A stretch of 64,000 nucleotides of DNA from the NCBI RefSeq assembly GCF_037040815.1, contig NZ_CP146232.1:1792501-1856500 (forward strand), written 5' to 3'. Under the pieces are notes generated by a model, which ran no database searches, was not told where the DNA came from, and saw only the letters and a list, made by a program, of their open reading frames with translations. Position 1 is the stretch's first letter; every line of letters starts with the position of its first letter. The translations under genes were made by a program, and so were the position numbers. This document shows, piece by piece, positions 17,274 to 25,964 of the stretch. The stretch comes from Pararoseomonas sp. SCSIO 73927. Its GTDB lineage: Bacteria > Pseudomonadota > Alphaproteobacteria > Acetobacterales > Acetobacteraceae.

Positions 17274-18424
17274 CGCAGGACGCGCCAGATGCCCTCGCCG
17301 CCAACATCCTTCGCGCCGTAGCGGGCGATCGCCTCCGGGTCGAAGTCGAAGCCGAGGCCCGGGCCTTTCGGAAGCAGCAGGTCGCCCTTCTCCAGCACAA
17401 GCTGCGTGTCGATCAGCCGGCGGAAGTTCACCACATGGTCGTCCGGCATGAACTCGACGTAGCTGACGCTCGGCGCGCTGGCGGCGAGGTGGACGTGCAC
17501 GTCGTGCCAGGCATGGGGTGAGGTGGCGACGCCGAAGCAGGAGGCCATGGCGGTGATGCGCCGCCATTCCGTGATGCCGCCGCAGACGGTCGCGTCCGTC
17601 TGCAGGATGGCGGCGGCGCGCTTCTCCAGCAACTCCTTGAAGCGCCAGCGGCCGGCCTCGATCTCGCCAGTGGCCACGGGGATCGGCGTCGCGCGGGCCA
17701 GGGCGGCGTGGTTGTCGATGTCGTCGGGAAGGAAGGGCTCCTCGATCCAGTAGGGGTCCATCGGCTCGAAGCGGCGGATGTACTGCAGGGCGGTGGGCAG
17801 GTCCGGCCAGGCGTTGTTGGCGTCCAGCATCAGCTCGATGTCCGGGCCGATCGCCTCGCGGGCCGCGCGCAGCCGCGCCGCCTCCTGCGCCGGGGTCCGG
17901 CCGCGCGCGCCGACCTTGATCTTCACCGCACGGTGCCCGGCATCGACGAAGGCGCGCAGCTCGTCGCCCAGTTCCTTGTCGCCCTTGCCCGGCCAGTAGT
18001 AGCCGCCGCTGCCATAGGAGGGCACGCGGTCCAGCACGGCGGCGCCGAGATAGCGGTAGAGCGGCAGGCCGGCCAGGCGCGCGTTCAGGTCCCAGATGGC
18101 GATGTCGATGGCGCTGAGCGCGCGCATCACGCCGCCGACGCGGCCGAGCAGCAGCGTCTCCTGGTACATGTCCTGCCAGATACCCTCCACGCGGTGGGAG
18201 TCCTGGCCGATCACCTTGTGCGAGAGGCCGTCCACGACCGCATCGAAGAGCAGCCGCCCGGCCTTGTTCACGGCGTAGCAGTAGCCGAGGCCGGCCGTGC
18301 CGTCCTCCGCGCGCACGCGGACCAGGCAGTACTCCCGTGCCGTGACCTGCCGCGTGGAGAAGTTGATCGGCTTGTCGAGCGGGACGCGGGCGACGCAGAC
18401 CTCGACGGAGGCAATCTTCGGCAT
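17270..18424 (-). CDS. Enolase-superfamily dehydratase/racemase
   Basis: A 384-aa member of the mandelate racemase/muconate lactonizing group. Active-site elements visible: the K168-x-K170 pair (AVKIKVG), metal ligands D201 (LDANNAW), E228/E229 (IEEPF) and E254 (ATGEIE), and H304 in TSPHAWH. The KxK plus His arrangement supports chemistry on an alpha-proton of an acid sugar or hydroxy acid. It is downstream of a Bug gene (nine-base gap), which probably feeds it substrate. The substrate is not assigned. Confidence 0.88.
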   Translation of the reverse strand: MPKIASVEVCVARVPLDKPINFSTRQVTAREYCLVRVRAEDGTAGLGYCYAVNKAGRLLFDAVVDGLSHKVIGQDSHRVEGIWQDMYQETLLLGRVGGVMRALSAIDIAIWDLNARLAGLPLYRYLGAAVLDRVPSYGSGGYYWPGKGDKELGDELRAFVDAGHRAVKIKVGARGRTPAQEAARLRAAREAIGPDIELMLDANNAWPDLPTALQYIRRFEPMDPYWIEEPFLPDDIDNHAALARATPIPVATGEIEAGRWRFKELLEKRAAAILQTDATVCGGITEWRRITAMASCFGVATSPHAWHDVHVHLAASAPSVSYVEFMPDDHVVNFRRLIDTQLVLEKGDLLLPKGPGLGFDFDPEAIARYGAKDVGGEGIWRVLR

Positions 18425-18433
18425 GGGGTTCCC

Positions 18434-19438
18434 TTACTCGGCGCGGATGTTGGCGGCGCGGATCAGCTCGGACCATTTCCGGTCCTCGTCGCGCATGAGC
18501 TGCGCGAACTCCTCCGGTGGCCTGTTGAGGACGACGGCGTCCTGCGAGGTGAAGCGCTCCCGCACCGCCGGGTTGGACAGCGCGCGGGAGATGTCGGCCG
18601 CCATGCGCCCGACCATGGGCGCGGGCATGCCCGCCGGGCCGATCACGCCGAACCAGACATCGGCCTCGTAGCCCCGCAGGCCCTGCTCCGCCATGGTGGG
18701 GACATCAGGCAGCATGGTGGAGCGCTGCGCGGTGGTGACGCCAATCGGGCGCAGCGTCCCCTCCCTCACCTGCTGGAGCACCTGGGTGGTGGTGAGGAGC
18801 GAGAGCGGGACGACGCCCGCCATCAGGTCCGTCATCGCCGGGGCGCCGCCGCGATAGGCCACGTGGTTCAGCCGGATGCCGGCCGTGCTCGTCAGCAACT
18901 CCATGGCGAGCTGCTGGGCGGAGCCTGGGCCGGGCGAGGCGTAGTCGATCCCGCCGGGCTTCTCCTTCGCCAGCCGGACCAGGTCCGCCAGGTTCCGCGC
19001 GGGGAAGCGCGGGTTGCCGACGACGATGAAGGGCGAGCGCGCGACGAGGGCGATGGGGGTCACGTCGCGCAGCGGGTTGTAGGGCAGGTTGGGGTAGAGC
19101 GCGCGGTTGGTGACGTGGGAGGAGATGGTGAACATCAGCGTCTCGCCGTTCGGCTCGCTCTTCACCAGCGCCTCGGTCGCAATGATGCCATTGGCGCCGC
19201 CGCGGTTCTCCACCACCACCGGGGTGGACCACATCCTCGTCAGCTCGTCCGAGAGGGCGCGGGCGAAGATGTCGGTGGAGCCGCCGGGCGGGAAGCCGAC
19301 GAGCATGCGCACCGGCCGGTTCGCCGGGGCGGGCTGGGTTTGCGGCTGGGCCAGGGCCAGCCCTGGAGCCAGGGCGAGCAGCGGCGCGGCCAGCGCCAGA
19401 AGGGCGCGGCGCGCCCGGCTCGTGCCTGCTTGGGCCAT
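18434..19438 (-). CDS. Bug-family periplasmic binding protein
   Basis: A 334-aa secreted binding protein. I place the start at ATG 19438 (MAQAGTSRARRALLAL) because AGGAGGA lies eight to fourteen bases upstream; the longer frame to 19486 would put a charged stretch before the signal peptide. Motifs: RPVRMLVGFPPGGSTDIFAR, VENRGGANGIIA, HVAYRGGAPAMTDLMAG, LPDVPTMAEQGLRGYE. First gene of a two-gene operon with the dehydratase at 17270. Confidence 0.93.
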   Translation of the reverse strand: MAQAGTSRARRALLALAAPLLALAPGLALAQPQTQPAPANRPVRMLVGFPPGGSTDIFARALSDELTRMWSTPVVVENRGGANGIIATEALVKSEPNGETLMFTISSHVTNRALYPNLPYNPLRDVTPIALVARSPFIVVGNPRFPARNLADLVRLAKEKPGGIDYASPGPGSAQQLAMELLTSTAGIRLNHVAYRGGAPAMTDLMAGVVPLSLLTTTQVLQQVREGTLRPIGVTTAQRSTMLPDVPTMAEQGLRGYEADVWFGVIGPAGMPAPMVGRMAADISRALSNPAVRERFTSQDAVVLNRPPEEFAQLMRDEDRKWSELIRAANIRAE

Positions 19439-19505
19439 TCCTGTCTTCCTCCTGCCCAGGGCTCTTTCCCGGCCGGGCTCCGCCAAGCTAAAGACCCATT
19501 CCCTT

Positions 19506-19531
19506 TCAAGTCAAATGGTCATCATATGAAT
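19506..19531. promoter_or_regulatory. AT-rich divergent regulatory gap with short palindrome
   Basis: Between the divergent Bug gene (ends at 19438 as its 5' end) and the Ldh-type gene (19576) lies an unusually AT-rich stretch containing the 8-bp palindrome TCATATGA (19522-19529). Its position suits an operator shared by both directions, for the GntR protein at 16506 or another regulator. There is no direct evidence for which. Confidence 0.35.
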
Positions 19532-19575
19532 TGAGTGGCGGCGCGTGCCCGTCGCACGGCCGCGAGGAGGACTCC

Positions 19576-20661
19576 ATGAGCGCACCGGCCGAGGACGGCC
19601 CCGTCAAGGATCCCATGCTCCTCGCGGGCACGGCGCGTCGGCTGCTGGCGGCCGCCGGGATGCCGGAGGAGTGGGCGGAGGCGGTGGCCGACGTGCTGCT
19701 GGAAGCCGATCTCCTGGGCCATCGCACCCACGGCCTGTCCATGCTGCCCAACTACCTGGAGCGGATCGAGCGCGGTGCGACGGCCCTGCGAGGAGAGGTG
19801 CAGGTGCTGATGGATGGCGGGGCGAGCTTCGCTTGGCGCGCGAACCGGCTGCCCGGCGCCTGGGTGATGCGCCTTGCGATCCGCGAGGTGCTCGCCCGCG
19901 CGGCCGGGCACCCGGTGGTGACCGCCACCATTGCCGACTGCGCGCATATCGGCTGCCTACAGGCCTATCTGAAGCCGATCACGGATCACGTGCTATTCGT
20001 CACGTTGGCGACGACCGATCCCGGCATCGCCTCGGTCGCGCCATTCGGCGGCGCCGATCCTGTGCTGACCTCCAATCCCGTCGCCTACGGCATCCCGACC
20101 CATGGCGACCCGATCCTGATCGACCACAGCACCTCGGTGGTCTCGAACGGCAGCATCGCCGCCTATGCCGCGCGCGGGGAACGGACGCCGGGGCCCTGGT
20201 TGCTGGACGGGCAGGGCCATCCCAGCGACGACCCGGCCACGCTGGCCGCAGATCCGCCGGGCACCATCGCGCTGCTGGGCGGGCCGGAGTTCGGCTACAA
20301 GGGCTTCGGCTTCTCGTTGATGGTGGAGGCGCTGAGCCTCGGCCTGTCCGGCCATGGCCGCAGCACCGTGCCGGCGCGGGGTGGGCAGGGCGTGTTCCTG
20401 CAGGTGATCGATCCCGCCGCCTTCGCCGGGCGTGATGCCTTCCTGCGCGAGACCACCGCACTGGCCGAGCGGTGCCGGGGCAGCAGGCCGCGCGAGGGCA
20501 GCCCGCCCGTGCGCCTGCCCGGCGAGCGCGCCCTGGCCAACCGCGCCCGCCACCTGGCGGAGGGATTGCCCTACCCGGCCAGGGTGCTGGCCTCCATCGA
20601 GGACTGGGCCCACCGCCTGGGGGTGGACCCGGCCCCGGCATTGGGCAAGCCAGCGCCCTGA
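19576..20661 (+). CDS. Ldh-family (malate/L-sulfolactate type) dehydrogenase
   Basis: A 361-aa paralogue of the gene at 14336. It has LLGHRTHGLSMLPNYLERI in place of the RGHDSHG region (histidine retained), then LTSNPVAYGIPTHGDPILID and GGPEFGYKGFGFSLMVEALSLGL. It is NAD(P)-dependent and probably oxidises a hydroxy acid. ATG 19576 has GAGGAGGA upstream. It is followed at 48 bases by a galactonate-dehydratase-like gene, and together they resemble an acid-sugar catabolic pair. Confidence 0.88.
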   Translation: MSAPAEDGPVKDPMLLAGTARRLLAAAGMPEEWAEAVADVLLEADLLGHRTHGLSMLPNYLERIERGATALRGEVQVLMDGGASFAWRANRLPGAWVMRLAIREVLARAAGHPVVTATIADCAHIGCLQAYLKPITDHVLFVTLATTDPGIASVAPFGGADPVLTSNPVAYGIPTHGDPILIDHSTSVVSNGSIAAYAARGERTPGPWLLDGQGHPSDDPATLAADPPGTIALLGGPEFGYKGFGFSLMVEALSLGLSGHGRSTVPARGGQGVFLQVIDPAAFAGRDAFLRETTALAERCRGSRPREGSPPVRLPGERALANRARHLAEGLPYPARVLASIEDWAHRLGVDPAPALGKPAP

Positions 20662-20709
20662 AGCGCCGCCCAATCCATCCCTACGAATCTTTCGGGAGGC
20701 TGCCAGCCC

Positions 20710-21882
20710 ATGAAGATCACCGGCATCCAGTCCATCGTCGTGAACGCCCAGATGCGCAACTGGGTCTTCGTGAAGGTCCTCACCGACCAGGACGGCCTCT
20801 ATGGCTGGGGCGAGGCCACGCTGAACTGGAAGACCCGCGCCGTGACGGGCGCCGTGGAGGACCTCGCCCCGCTGCTGATCGGGCGCGACCCGCGCGACAT
20901 CGCGCAGGCCTGCCGCATCATGCAGAAGCACAGCTACTACCGCCTGGGCATCATCGGCATGACGGCGATCAGCGGGATCGAGCACGCGCTGTGGGACATC
21001 GCGGGCAAGGCGCTGGGCGTCCCGGTCTGGCGGCTGCTCGGCGGGCGCGTGCGGGACAAGGTGCGGCTCTACACCCATCTCGGCCTCGGTGACATGAGCG
21101 CCGTGTACGAGACATTCGACGCCGGCCGGCTGACCGAGCGCGCGCAGGCCGTGCTGGAGGCCGGCTACGACGCCCTGAAGGTCGTGTTCATCCCCTATGC
21201 CGGCGCGAACGCCTCGCCCGCCGCGCTGCGGCACGTGGAGCGGCTGGGGCGCGCCCTGCGGGACGCGGTGGGCGAGGACACGGAGGTGATGGTGGACTTC
21301 CACGGCCGTCCCGCGACCGTCTCCGCCTCGCTCGGCTTCATCCGCGCGCTGGAGCCGCTGGCCCCGATGTTCTGCGAGGAGCCCATCCAGCCCGGCGACA
21401 CGGAGGGGCTGGTGCAGATCGTCGCCGCGTCCCCCAGCCCCATAGCCACGGGCGAGCGGCTGGTGGGGGTGCGCGAATTCGCCGAGCTGCTGCAGCGCCG
21501 GGCGACGCACATCCTGCAGCCCGATCTCAACCACTGCGGCGGGCTGCTGGAGGCGCAGAAGATCGCCGCTTTCGCCGAGGTGGCGCAGGTCGGCATCGCG
21601 CCGCACAACCCGAACGGCCCGCTCGCCGGGATCGCCGCGCTGCACTACGCCGTGGCCACCCCGAACTTCCTGATTCAGGAGGCAATGCCAGGGTCCGTGC
21701 CCTGGTACCACGACGTGGTGCGCCAGCCCGTGCAGCGCGACGGCGGCTTCTGGCCCGTGCCGGAGCTGCCGGGCTTCGGCGTGGAGGTGGACGAGAGGGA
21801 GGCGGCGAAGCACCCATTCCAGCAGGAGGTGCTGCACACGCAGAACGCGATGCTGGAGGACGGCACGGTGGTGGATTGGTGA
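20710..21882 (+). CDS. Galactonate dehydratase-like enolase-superfamily enzyme
   Basis: A 390-aa enzyme. Its barrel motifs reproduce the D-galactonate dehydratase pattern: D196 and H198 (MVDFHGR), E223/E224 (CEEPI), E249 (TGER) and H299 within APHNPNGP. DgoD-type enzymes dehydrate D-galactonate to 2-keto-3-deoxygalactonate, but many homologues act on other aldonates, so I do not assign a symbol. GGGAGG precedes ATG 20710. The enoyl-CoA hydratase gene begins 11 bases after its stop. Confidence 0.88.
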   Translation: MKITGIQSIVVNAQMRNWVFVKVLTDQDGLYGWGEATLNWKTRAVTGAVEDLAPLLIGRDPRDIAQACRIMQKHSYYRLGIIGMTAISGIEHALWDIAGKALGVPVWRLLGGRVRDKVRLYTHLGLGDMSAVYETFDAGRLTERAQAVLEAGYDALKVVFIPYAGANASPAALRHVERLGRALRDAVGEDTEVMVDFHGRPATVSASLGFIRALEPLAPMFCEEPIQPGDTEGLVQIVAASPSPIATGERLVGVREFAELLQRRATHILQPDLNHCGGLLEAQKIAAFAEVAQVGIAPHNPNGPLAGIAALHYAVATPNFLIQEAMPGSVPWYHDVVRQPVQRDGGFWPVPELPGFGVEVDEREAAKHPFQQEVLHTQNAMLEDGTVVDW

Positions 21883-21893
21883 GGGGCGGGACC

Positions 21894-22700
21894 ATGGAAG
21901 AGACATCCGTCACCCTGAATCTCGACGCGCATGGCATTGCGACGCTGACGCTGAACCGGCCGGAGGTCGGCAATGCCTACGACGAGGTGTTGCTGCGGCG
22001 CTTCCGCGACCTGCTGGAGGAGGCAGCTGGCCGGCCGGAGCTCCGCGCCCTGGTGGTCCGGGGCGCGGGCCGCCACTTCCAGTGCGGGGCGGACCTGCGC
22101 TGGATGGCGGAGGTGGCGGGACAGTCCCCCGAGAGAGGCCGGATGGCCTCGGAGGCGAGCGTCGATGCCTTCCGGCGGCTGAACGAGTTCCCGGCGCCGA
22201 CCCTCGCCCTTGTGCAGGGCGCCTGCTTCGGGGGCGGCTGCGGCCTGCTCTGCTGCGTTGACATCGCCCTCGCCGTCCCGGAGGCGGTGTTCGGGCTGAC
22301 CGAGGTGCGCGTCGGTGTCGCGCCCACCCCCATCTCGACGCATCTGGTGCACGCGCTGGGCCTGCGCCAGGCACGGCGCTACGCCCTGACCGGCGAGCGC
22401 TTCGACGCGGCAACGGCGCTCCGGATCGGCCTGGTCCACGAGATCGTGCCGGCCCCGGAGATCGAGGACCGCCTCGGAGCCCTGTTATCGGAGGTCCTGG
22501 CCGCGGCGCCGCGAGCGGTGGCCGTCACGAAGCACTCCCTTCTCCGCGCCAATCGCCTTCTGCTGACGGATAAGGACGCGTCCGCGCTGGCCGATGAGTC
22601 CCGGCTTCAGCGCGCCAGCGAGGAAGGAAGGGAGGGGTTGCTGGCCTTTCGCGAGAAGCGGCGGCCATCCTGGCAGCCCGGGAACTCAGGTGAAGGTTGA
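21894..22700 (+). CDS. Enoyl-CoA hydratase/isomerase family protein
   Basis: A 268-aa crotonase-fold enzyme. The two oxyanion-hole segments are HFQCGADLRWM and QGACFGGGCGLLCCVD, and a catalytic-region glutamate is in LTEVRVGV. Members hydrate, isomerise or cleave acyl-CoA esters; the substrate is unassigned. ATG 21894 with GAGGGG upstream is preferred to the TTG at 21876. It is oddly placed behind an acid-sugar dehydratase, so its role in that operon is unclear. Confidence 0.88.
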   Translation: MEETSVTLNLDAHGIATLTLNRPEVGNAYDEVLLRRFRDLLEEAAGRPELRALVVRGAGRHFQCGADLRWMAEVAGQSPERGRMASEASVDAFRRLNEFPAPTLALVQGACFGGGCGLLCCVDIALAVPEAVFGLTEVRVGVAPTPISTHLVHALGLRQARRYALTGERFDAATALRIGLVHEIVPAPEIEDRLGALLSEVLAAAPRAVAVTKHSLLRANRLLLTDKDASALADESRLQRASEEGREGLLAFREKRRPSWQPGNSGEG

Positions 22701-22768
22701 ATGGGGTCTCCGCCACACGGGCCAGCCTCTGCCCCTCATTGCGCACCACAGCTCCGCTAGCGGTCCGA

Positions 22769-22786
22769 AAGCCACCGTGTTGGCTT
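22769..22786. terminator. Possible bidirectional terminator between convergent genes
   Basis: AAGCCA (22769-22774) and TGGCTT (22781-22786) form a 6-bp stem with a 6-base loop in the 101-base gap between the convergent hydratase and acyl-CoA dehydrogenase genes. A short T-run (GCTTTC) lies downstream on the plus strand. Weak by size. Confidence 0.3.
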
Positions 22787-22801
22787 CGCCGCTTTCAGGA
22801 T

Positions 22802-23995
22802 CTAGTAGGATTTCGGCATCCCCAGCACGTTCTGCCCGATGAAGGCGAGGATCAGGTTGGTGGAGATGGGCGCGATGCGCTGCAGCCGACAGTCCCGCCA
22901 CTTCCGCTCGATGTCGAACTCGGTGGCGGCCGCGAAGCCGCCATGAGTTTGCATGCAGGCCTCCGCCGCATCCCAGGCCGCCTCCGCCGAGAGCAGCTTG
23001 GCGACGTTCGCCTCCTCGCCGCAGGGCTTGCCTGCCTCATAGAGCGCCGCCGCCGCCCGCGTCAGCATCTCCGCCGCCCGATACTCGGCGTAGGCGCGTG
23101 CGATAGGAAACTGCACGCCCTGGTTCTGGCCGATCGGGCGCCCGAACACCACGCGCTCCTTCGCGTAGTCCACGGAGCGGCGCGCGAAGTAGCGGCAGTC
23201 GCCGATGGACTCGGAGGCGGTGAGGATGCGCTCCGCGTTCATGCCGTCCAGGATGTAGCGGAAGCCCTGCCCCTCCTCGCCGATCAGCGCGTCGGCGGGC
23301 ACGCGCAGGTTGTCGAAGAAGACCTCGTTCGTCTGGTGGTTCACCATCGTCTCGATGCGTCGCGTGGTCAGGCCGTTTCCCGCGGCCTCCCGCATGTCCA
23401 CCAGCAGCACGGAGAGGCCTTCCGTCCGCTTTTTCACCTCCTCCAGCGGCGTGGTGCGGACCAGCAGCATCATCAGGTCCGACTTGTGCGCGCGGGAGGT
23501 CCAGATTTTCTGGCCGTTGATGACGTAGCCCTCGTTGTCGCGCACGGCGCGCGTCCGCAGCTTCAGCGTCTCGGACCCCGTGGTCGGCTCCGTCACGCCG
23601 AAGGCCTGGAAGCGGATCTCGCCCGTGGCGATGCCCGGCAGGTACTTCCGCTTCTGCTCCTCGGTGCCGTGCCGCAGCAGCGCCTTCATCATGTACATCT
23701 GCGCGTGGCAGGCGGCCGCCGAGCAGCCGGCCGCGTGCACCTCCTCCAGGATGACGCAGCCCGCGCGCAGCGGCAGGCCGGCGCCGCCGTACTCCTCCGG
23801 GATCAGGGCGCCGAGGTAGCCGGCGTCGCTCATGGCGCGCACGAACTCCTCAGCGTAGCCGTCCGTCCGCTCCAGCTCCCGCCAGTAGGTACCGGGGAAG
23901 CCCTTGCACACCGCGCGCACGCCCTCGCGGATGTCGGCGAAGTCATCGCCCAGCTCGACGCTGGCGCCCGCCAGGGTGGGATCGATGTGGTTCAT
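22802..23995 (-). CDS. Acyl-CoA dehydrogenase, with isovaleryl-type position of the catalytic base
   Basis: A 397-aa flavoprotein that introduces an alpha-beta double bond into an acyl-CoA. FAD/substrate motifs: FQAFGVTEPTTGS (about 129-141), NGQKIWTSRAH, FGRPIGQNQGVQFPIA and MQTHGGFAAATEFDIERKWRD. The usual C-terminal catalytic Glu (IYEGT) is absent; the segment reads RIAPISTN (373-380). Instead E255 in NAERIL aligns with the base used by isovaleryl-CoA and long-chain dehydrogenases, pointing to a branched substrate. Last gene of the mmgE-caiB-ech-acad operon, 14 bases after the hydratase gene. Confidence 0.93.
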   Translation of the reverse strand: MNHIDPTLAGASVELGDDFADIREGVRAVCKGFPGTYWRELERTDGYAEEFVRAMSDAGYLGALIPEEYGGAGLPLRAGCVILEEVHAAGCSAAACHAQMYMMKALLRHGTEEQKRKYLPGIATGEIRFQAFGVTEPTTGSETLKLRTRAVRDNEGYVINGQKIWTSRAHKSDLMMLLVRTTPLEEVKKRTEGLSVLLVDMREAAGNGLTTRRIETMVNHQTNEVFFDNLRVPADALIGEEGQGFRYILDGMNAERILTASESIGDCRYFARRSVDYAKERVVFGRPIGQNQGVQFPIARAYAEYRAAEMLTRAAAALYEAGKPCGEEANVAKLLSAEAAWDAAEACMQTHGGFAAATEFDIERKWRDCRLQRIAPISTNLILAFIGQNVLGMPKSY

Positions 23996-24009
23996 GCCGC
24001 GTCTCCTCT

Positions 24010-24810
24010 TCAGCGGCCCTGGAAGACGGGCCGCCGGCGTTCATTGAAGGCGCGCACGCCCTCGCGCCGGTCTTCGGTCGGGATGGTGCGCTCATAGGCC
24101 TGCACCTCGAGTAGCAGGCCCGTCGTGAGGTCGGTCTGCAGCCCCTGGTGCACGGCCTTGCGGATCTGGCGGACGGAGACGGGGGCGTTGGCGCAGATGG
24201 TGCGCGCGACCTCCATCACTCGCGGCATCAGCTCATCCGGTTCGAGGACCGCGTTGACCATGCCCCAGCGCTCCGCCTCCGCGGCGCCGAAGGCGCGGCC
24301 GGTGATCAGCAGCTCCTTCGCGCGCCGCTCCCCCACCGCGCGCGGCAGGTTCTGCGTGCCGCCCGCGCCCGGCATGATGCCCCGCGTCACCTCCGGCAGG
24401 GCGAAGCTGGCGGTGCTGGCCGCGTAGATGAAGTCGCAGCAGAGCGCGAGCTCGCAGCCACCCCCGAAGGCGGCGCCGTTCACGGCCGCGATCACCGGCA
24501 CGGCGGAGTTGAGGACGGCGTAGGCGCTCTCCTCCGCGATGGCGTGCTGCAGCCGCCACTCGTCGTCGGTCATGCCCTGGCGTTCCTTCAGGTCGCCGCC
24601 GGCACAGAACGCCTTGTCGCCTGTGCCCGTCAGCACGATGCAGCGCAGGTCGCCGGGGGTGAAGGCGAGCGGGCCGAACAGCTCCCGCAGGTCCTCCATC
24701 GTCGCCGTGTCGATCGCGTTCCGCACCTCCGGCCGGTTGAAGCGCACGACGAGGAGGCCGGGCTCGACCTCCTCCACCGCCAGGCGGCGCCACTCCCGCT
24801 TCATGCTCAT
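24010..24810 (-). CDS. Enoyl-CoA hydratase/isomerase family protein
   Basis: A 266-aa crotonase. Oxyanion-hole loops are KAFCAGGDLKER and NGAAFGGGCELALCCDF. The catalytic glutamates are likely in GGGCELAL and LPEVTRGIMPGAGGTQNLPR, a segment typical of methylglutaconyl- and short-chain enoyl-CoA hydratases. Its start overlaps the CaiB gene stop (ATGA), so the two are coupled. Following a dehydrogenase, hydration of a 2-enoyl-CoA is the natural step. Confidence 0.92.
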   Translation of the reverse strand: MSMKREWRRLAVEEVEPGLLVVRFNRPEVRNAIDTATMEDLRELFGPLAFTPGDLRCIVLTGTGDKAFCAGGDLKERQGMTDDEWRLQHAIAEESAYAVLNSAVPVIAAVNGAAFGGGCELALCCDFIYAASTASFALPEVTRGIMPGAGGTQNLPRAVGERRAKELLITGRAFGAAEAERWGMVNAVLEPDELMPRVMEVARTICANAPVSVRQIRKAVHQGLQTDLTTGLLLEVQAYERTIPTEDRREGVRAFNERRRPVFQGR

Positions 24811-25964
24811 TCCGCCGCCCTCGCGGGGGCCGTGCCCAGCACGCGCGCCGTCGCCTCACCGAGCGCGGGCGGGGAAGATCGCAGCGCCGGGCGCTCCCCG
24901 TCGAAGCGCAGGGGCAGGCCGAGCAGGGACAGGTCGCTGTCCGGCGCGTGCTGCATCATCCCCACCGCCTCGAACTGCGGCTCCGCGCAGACCTCGTGCA
25001 GGCCGAGCACCGGGGCGCAGGGCACGCCCGCCCCCATCAGCGCCTCCAGCCACTCCGCGCGGCTCCGCGTGGCCACCACGGCCTCCACCAGCGCGTTCAG
25101 CTCCTCCCGCGCGCGCACGCGGTCGGGGTTGGTGCGGAAGCGCGGATCATCGGCCCATTCCGGGTGCCCCAGCGCGGCGGCGCAGCGGCGGAACAGGTTG
25201 TCGTTCCCCGCCGCGATCACCAGCCAGCCGTCGCGCGCCTCGAAGGCGCGGTAGGGGGCGATGCCCGCGTTCTCCGTGCCCAGCTTGCGCGGCGCGCGGC
25301 CGGAGACGCCGTAGGTGGAGACCTGCGCCGAGACCCAGGCCAGCGCCGTCTCGTAGAGGGAGGTGCCGACCTCGCACCCCTCTCCCGTGGCGTCGCGCCG
25401 GCGCAGCGCGGCCAGCACGCCGATCATGCCCCACAGGCCCGAGCCCTGGTCCACCAGGGAGGGCCCGACGCGCACGGGCGGCCGCCCCTCCTCCCCCGTG
25501 ATGCCCATGATGCCGCCATAGGCCTGCATCAGCGGGTCGTAGCCCGGCCGGTCCTTCAGCGGGCCCGCCGGGCCGAAGGCGCCGAGGTGGCAGTAGATGA
25601 GGGAGGGCTTGTCCCCGCGCAGCGTCGCCGCGTCCAGGCCGAGCCTCTCCACCAGCCCGGGCCGCAGGTTCTGCACCACGATGTCCGCCTCCGCCGCGAT
25701 GAAGCGGCGCAGCGCCGCCACCTGCGCGGGGTCCTTCAGGTCGATCGCGGCGGACCGCTTGTTGCGGTTGAAGGCGTTGAACACGGTGGAGGCGCCGTTC
25801 GCGAAGGGCGGGCCCCAGTTGCGGGCGTCGTCGCCGCCCACCGGGGGCTCCACCTTGATCACCTCCGCCCCCAGCTCCGCCAGGACCATCGCGGCGGAGG
25901 GGCCGGCGATGCTCGTGCCCAGCTCCACCGCCACCAGTCCCGCCAGCGGCGCCGCCGCGCTCAT
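24807..25964 (-). CDS. CaiB/BaiF family (class III) CoA-transferase
   Basis: A 385-aa transferase that activates an organic acid by moving CoA from a donor such as succinyl-CoA. Family segments: AELGAEVIKVEPP, FNRNKRSAAIDLK, and D143 in PGYDPLMQAYGG at the position of the catalytic aspartate. The start is ATG 25964 (MSAAAPLAGL), overlapping the MmgE/PrpD stop. Its place at the head of CoA-ester enzymes says it makes the CoA thioester used by the dehydrogenase and hydratase. Confidence 0.92.
   Translation of the reverse strand: MSAAAPLAGLVAVELGTSIAGPSAAMVLAELGAEVIKVEPPVGGDDARNWGPPFANGASTVFNAFNRNKRSAAIDLKDPAQVAALRRFIAAEADIVVQNLRPGLVERLGLDAATLRGDKPSLIYCHLGAFGPAGPLKDRPGYDPLMQAYGGIMGITGEEGRPPVRVGPSLVDQGSGLWGMIGVLAALRRRDATGEGCEVGTSLYETALAWVSAQVSTYGVSGRAPRKLGTENAGIAPYRAFEARDGWLVIAAGNDNLFRRCAAALGHPEWADDPRFRTNPDRVRAREELNALVEAVVATRSRAEWLEALMGAGVPCAPVLGLHEVCAEPQFEAVGMMQHAPDSDLSLLGLPLRFDGERPALRSSPPALGEATARVLGTAPARAAE

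Noticed and set aside
21876..21893. TTG start for the enoyl-CoA hydratase at 21876
   Set aside because: It overlaps the dehydratase stop and lies before the ribosome site; ATG 21894 is better placed.
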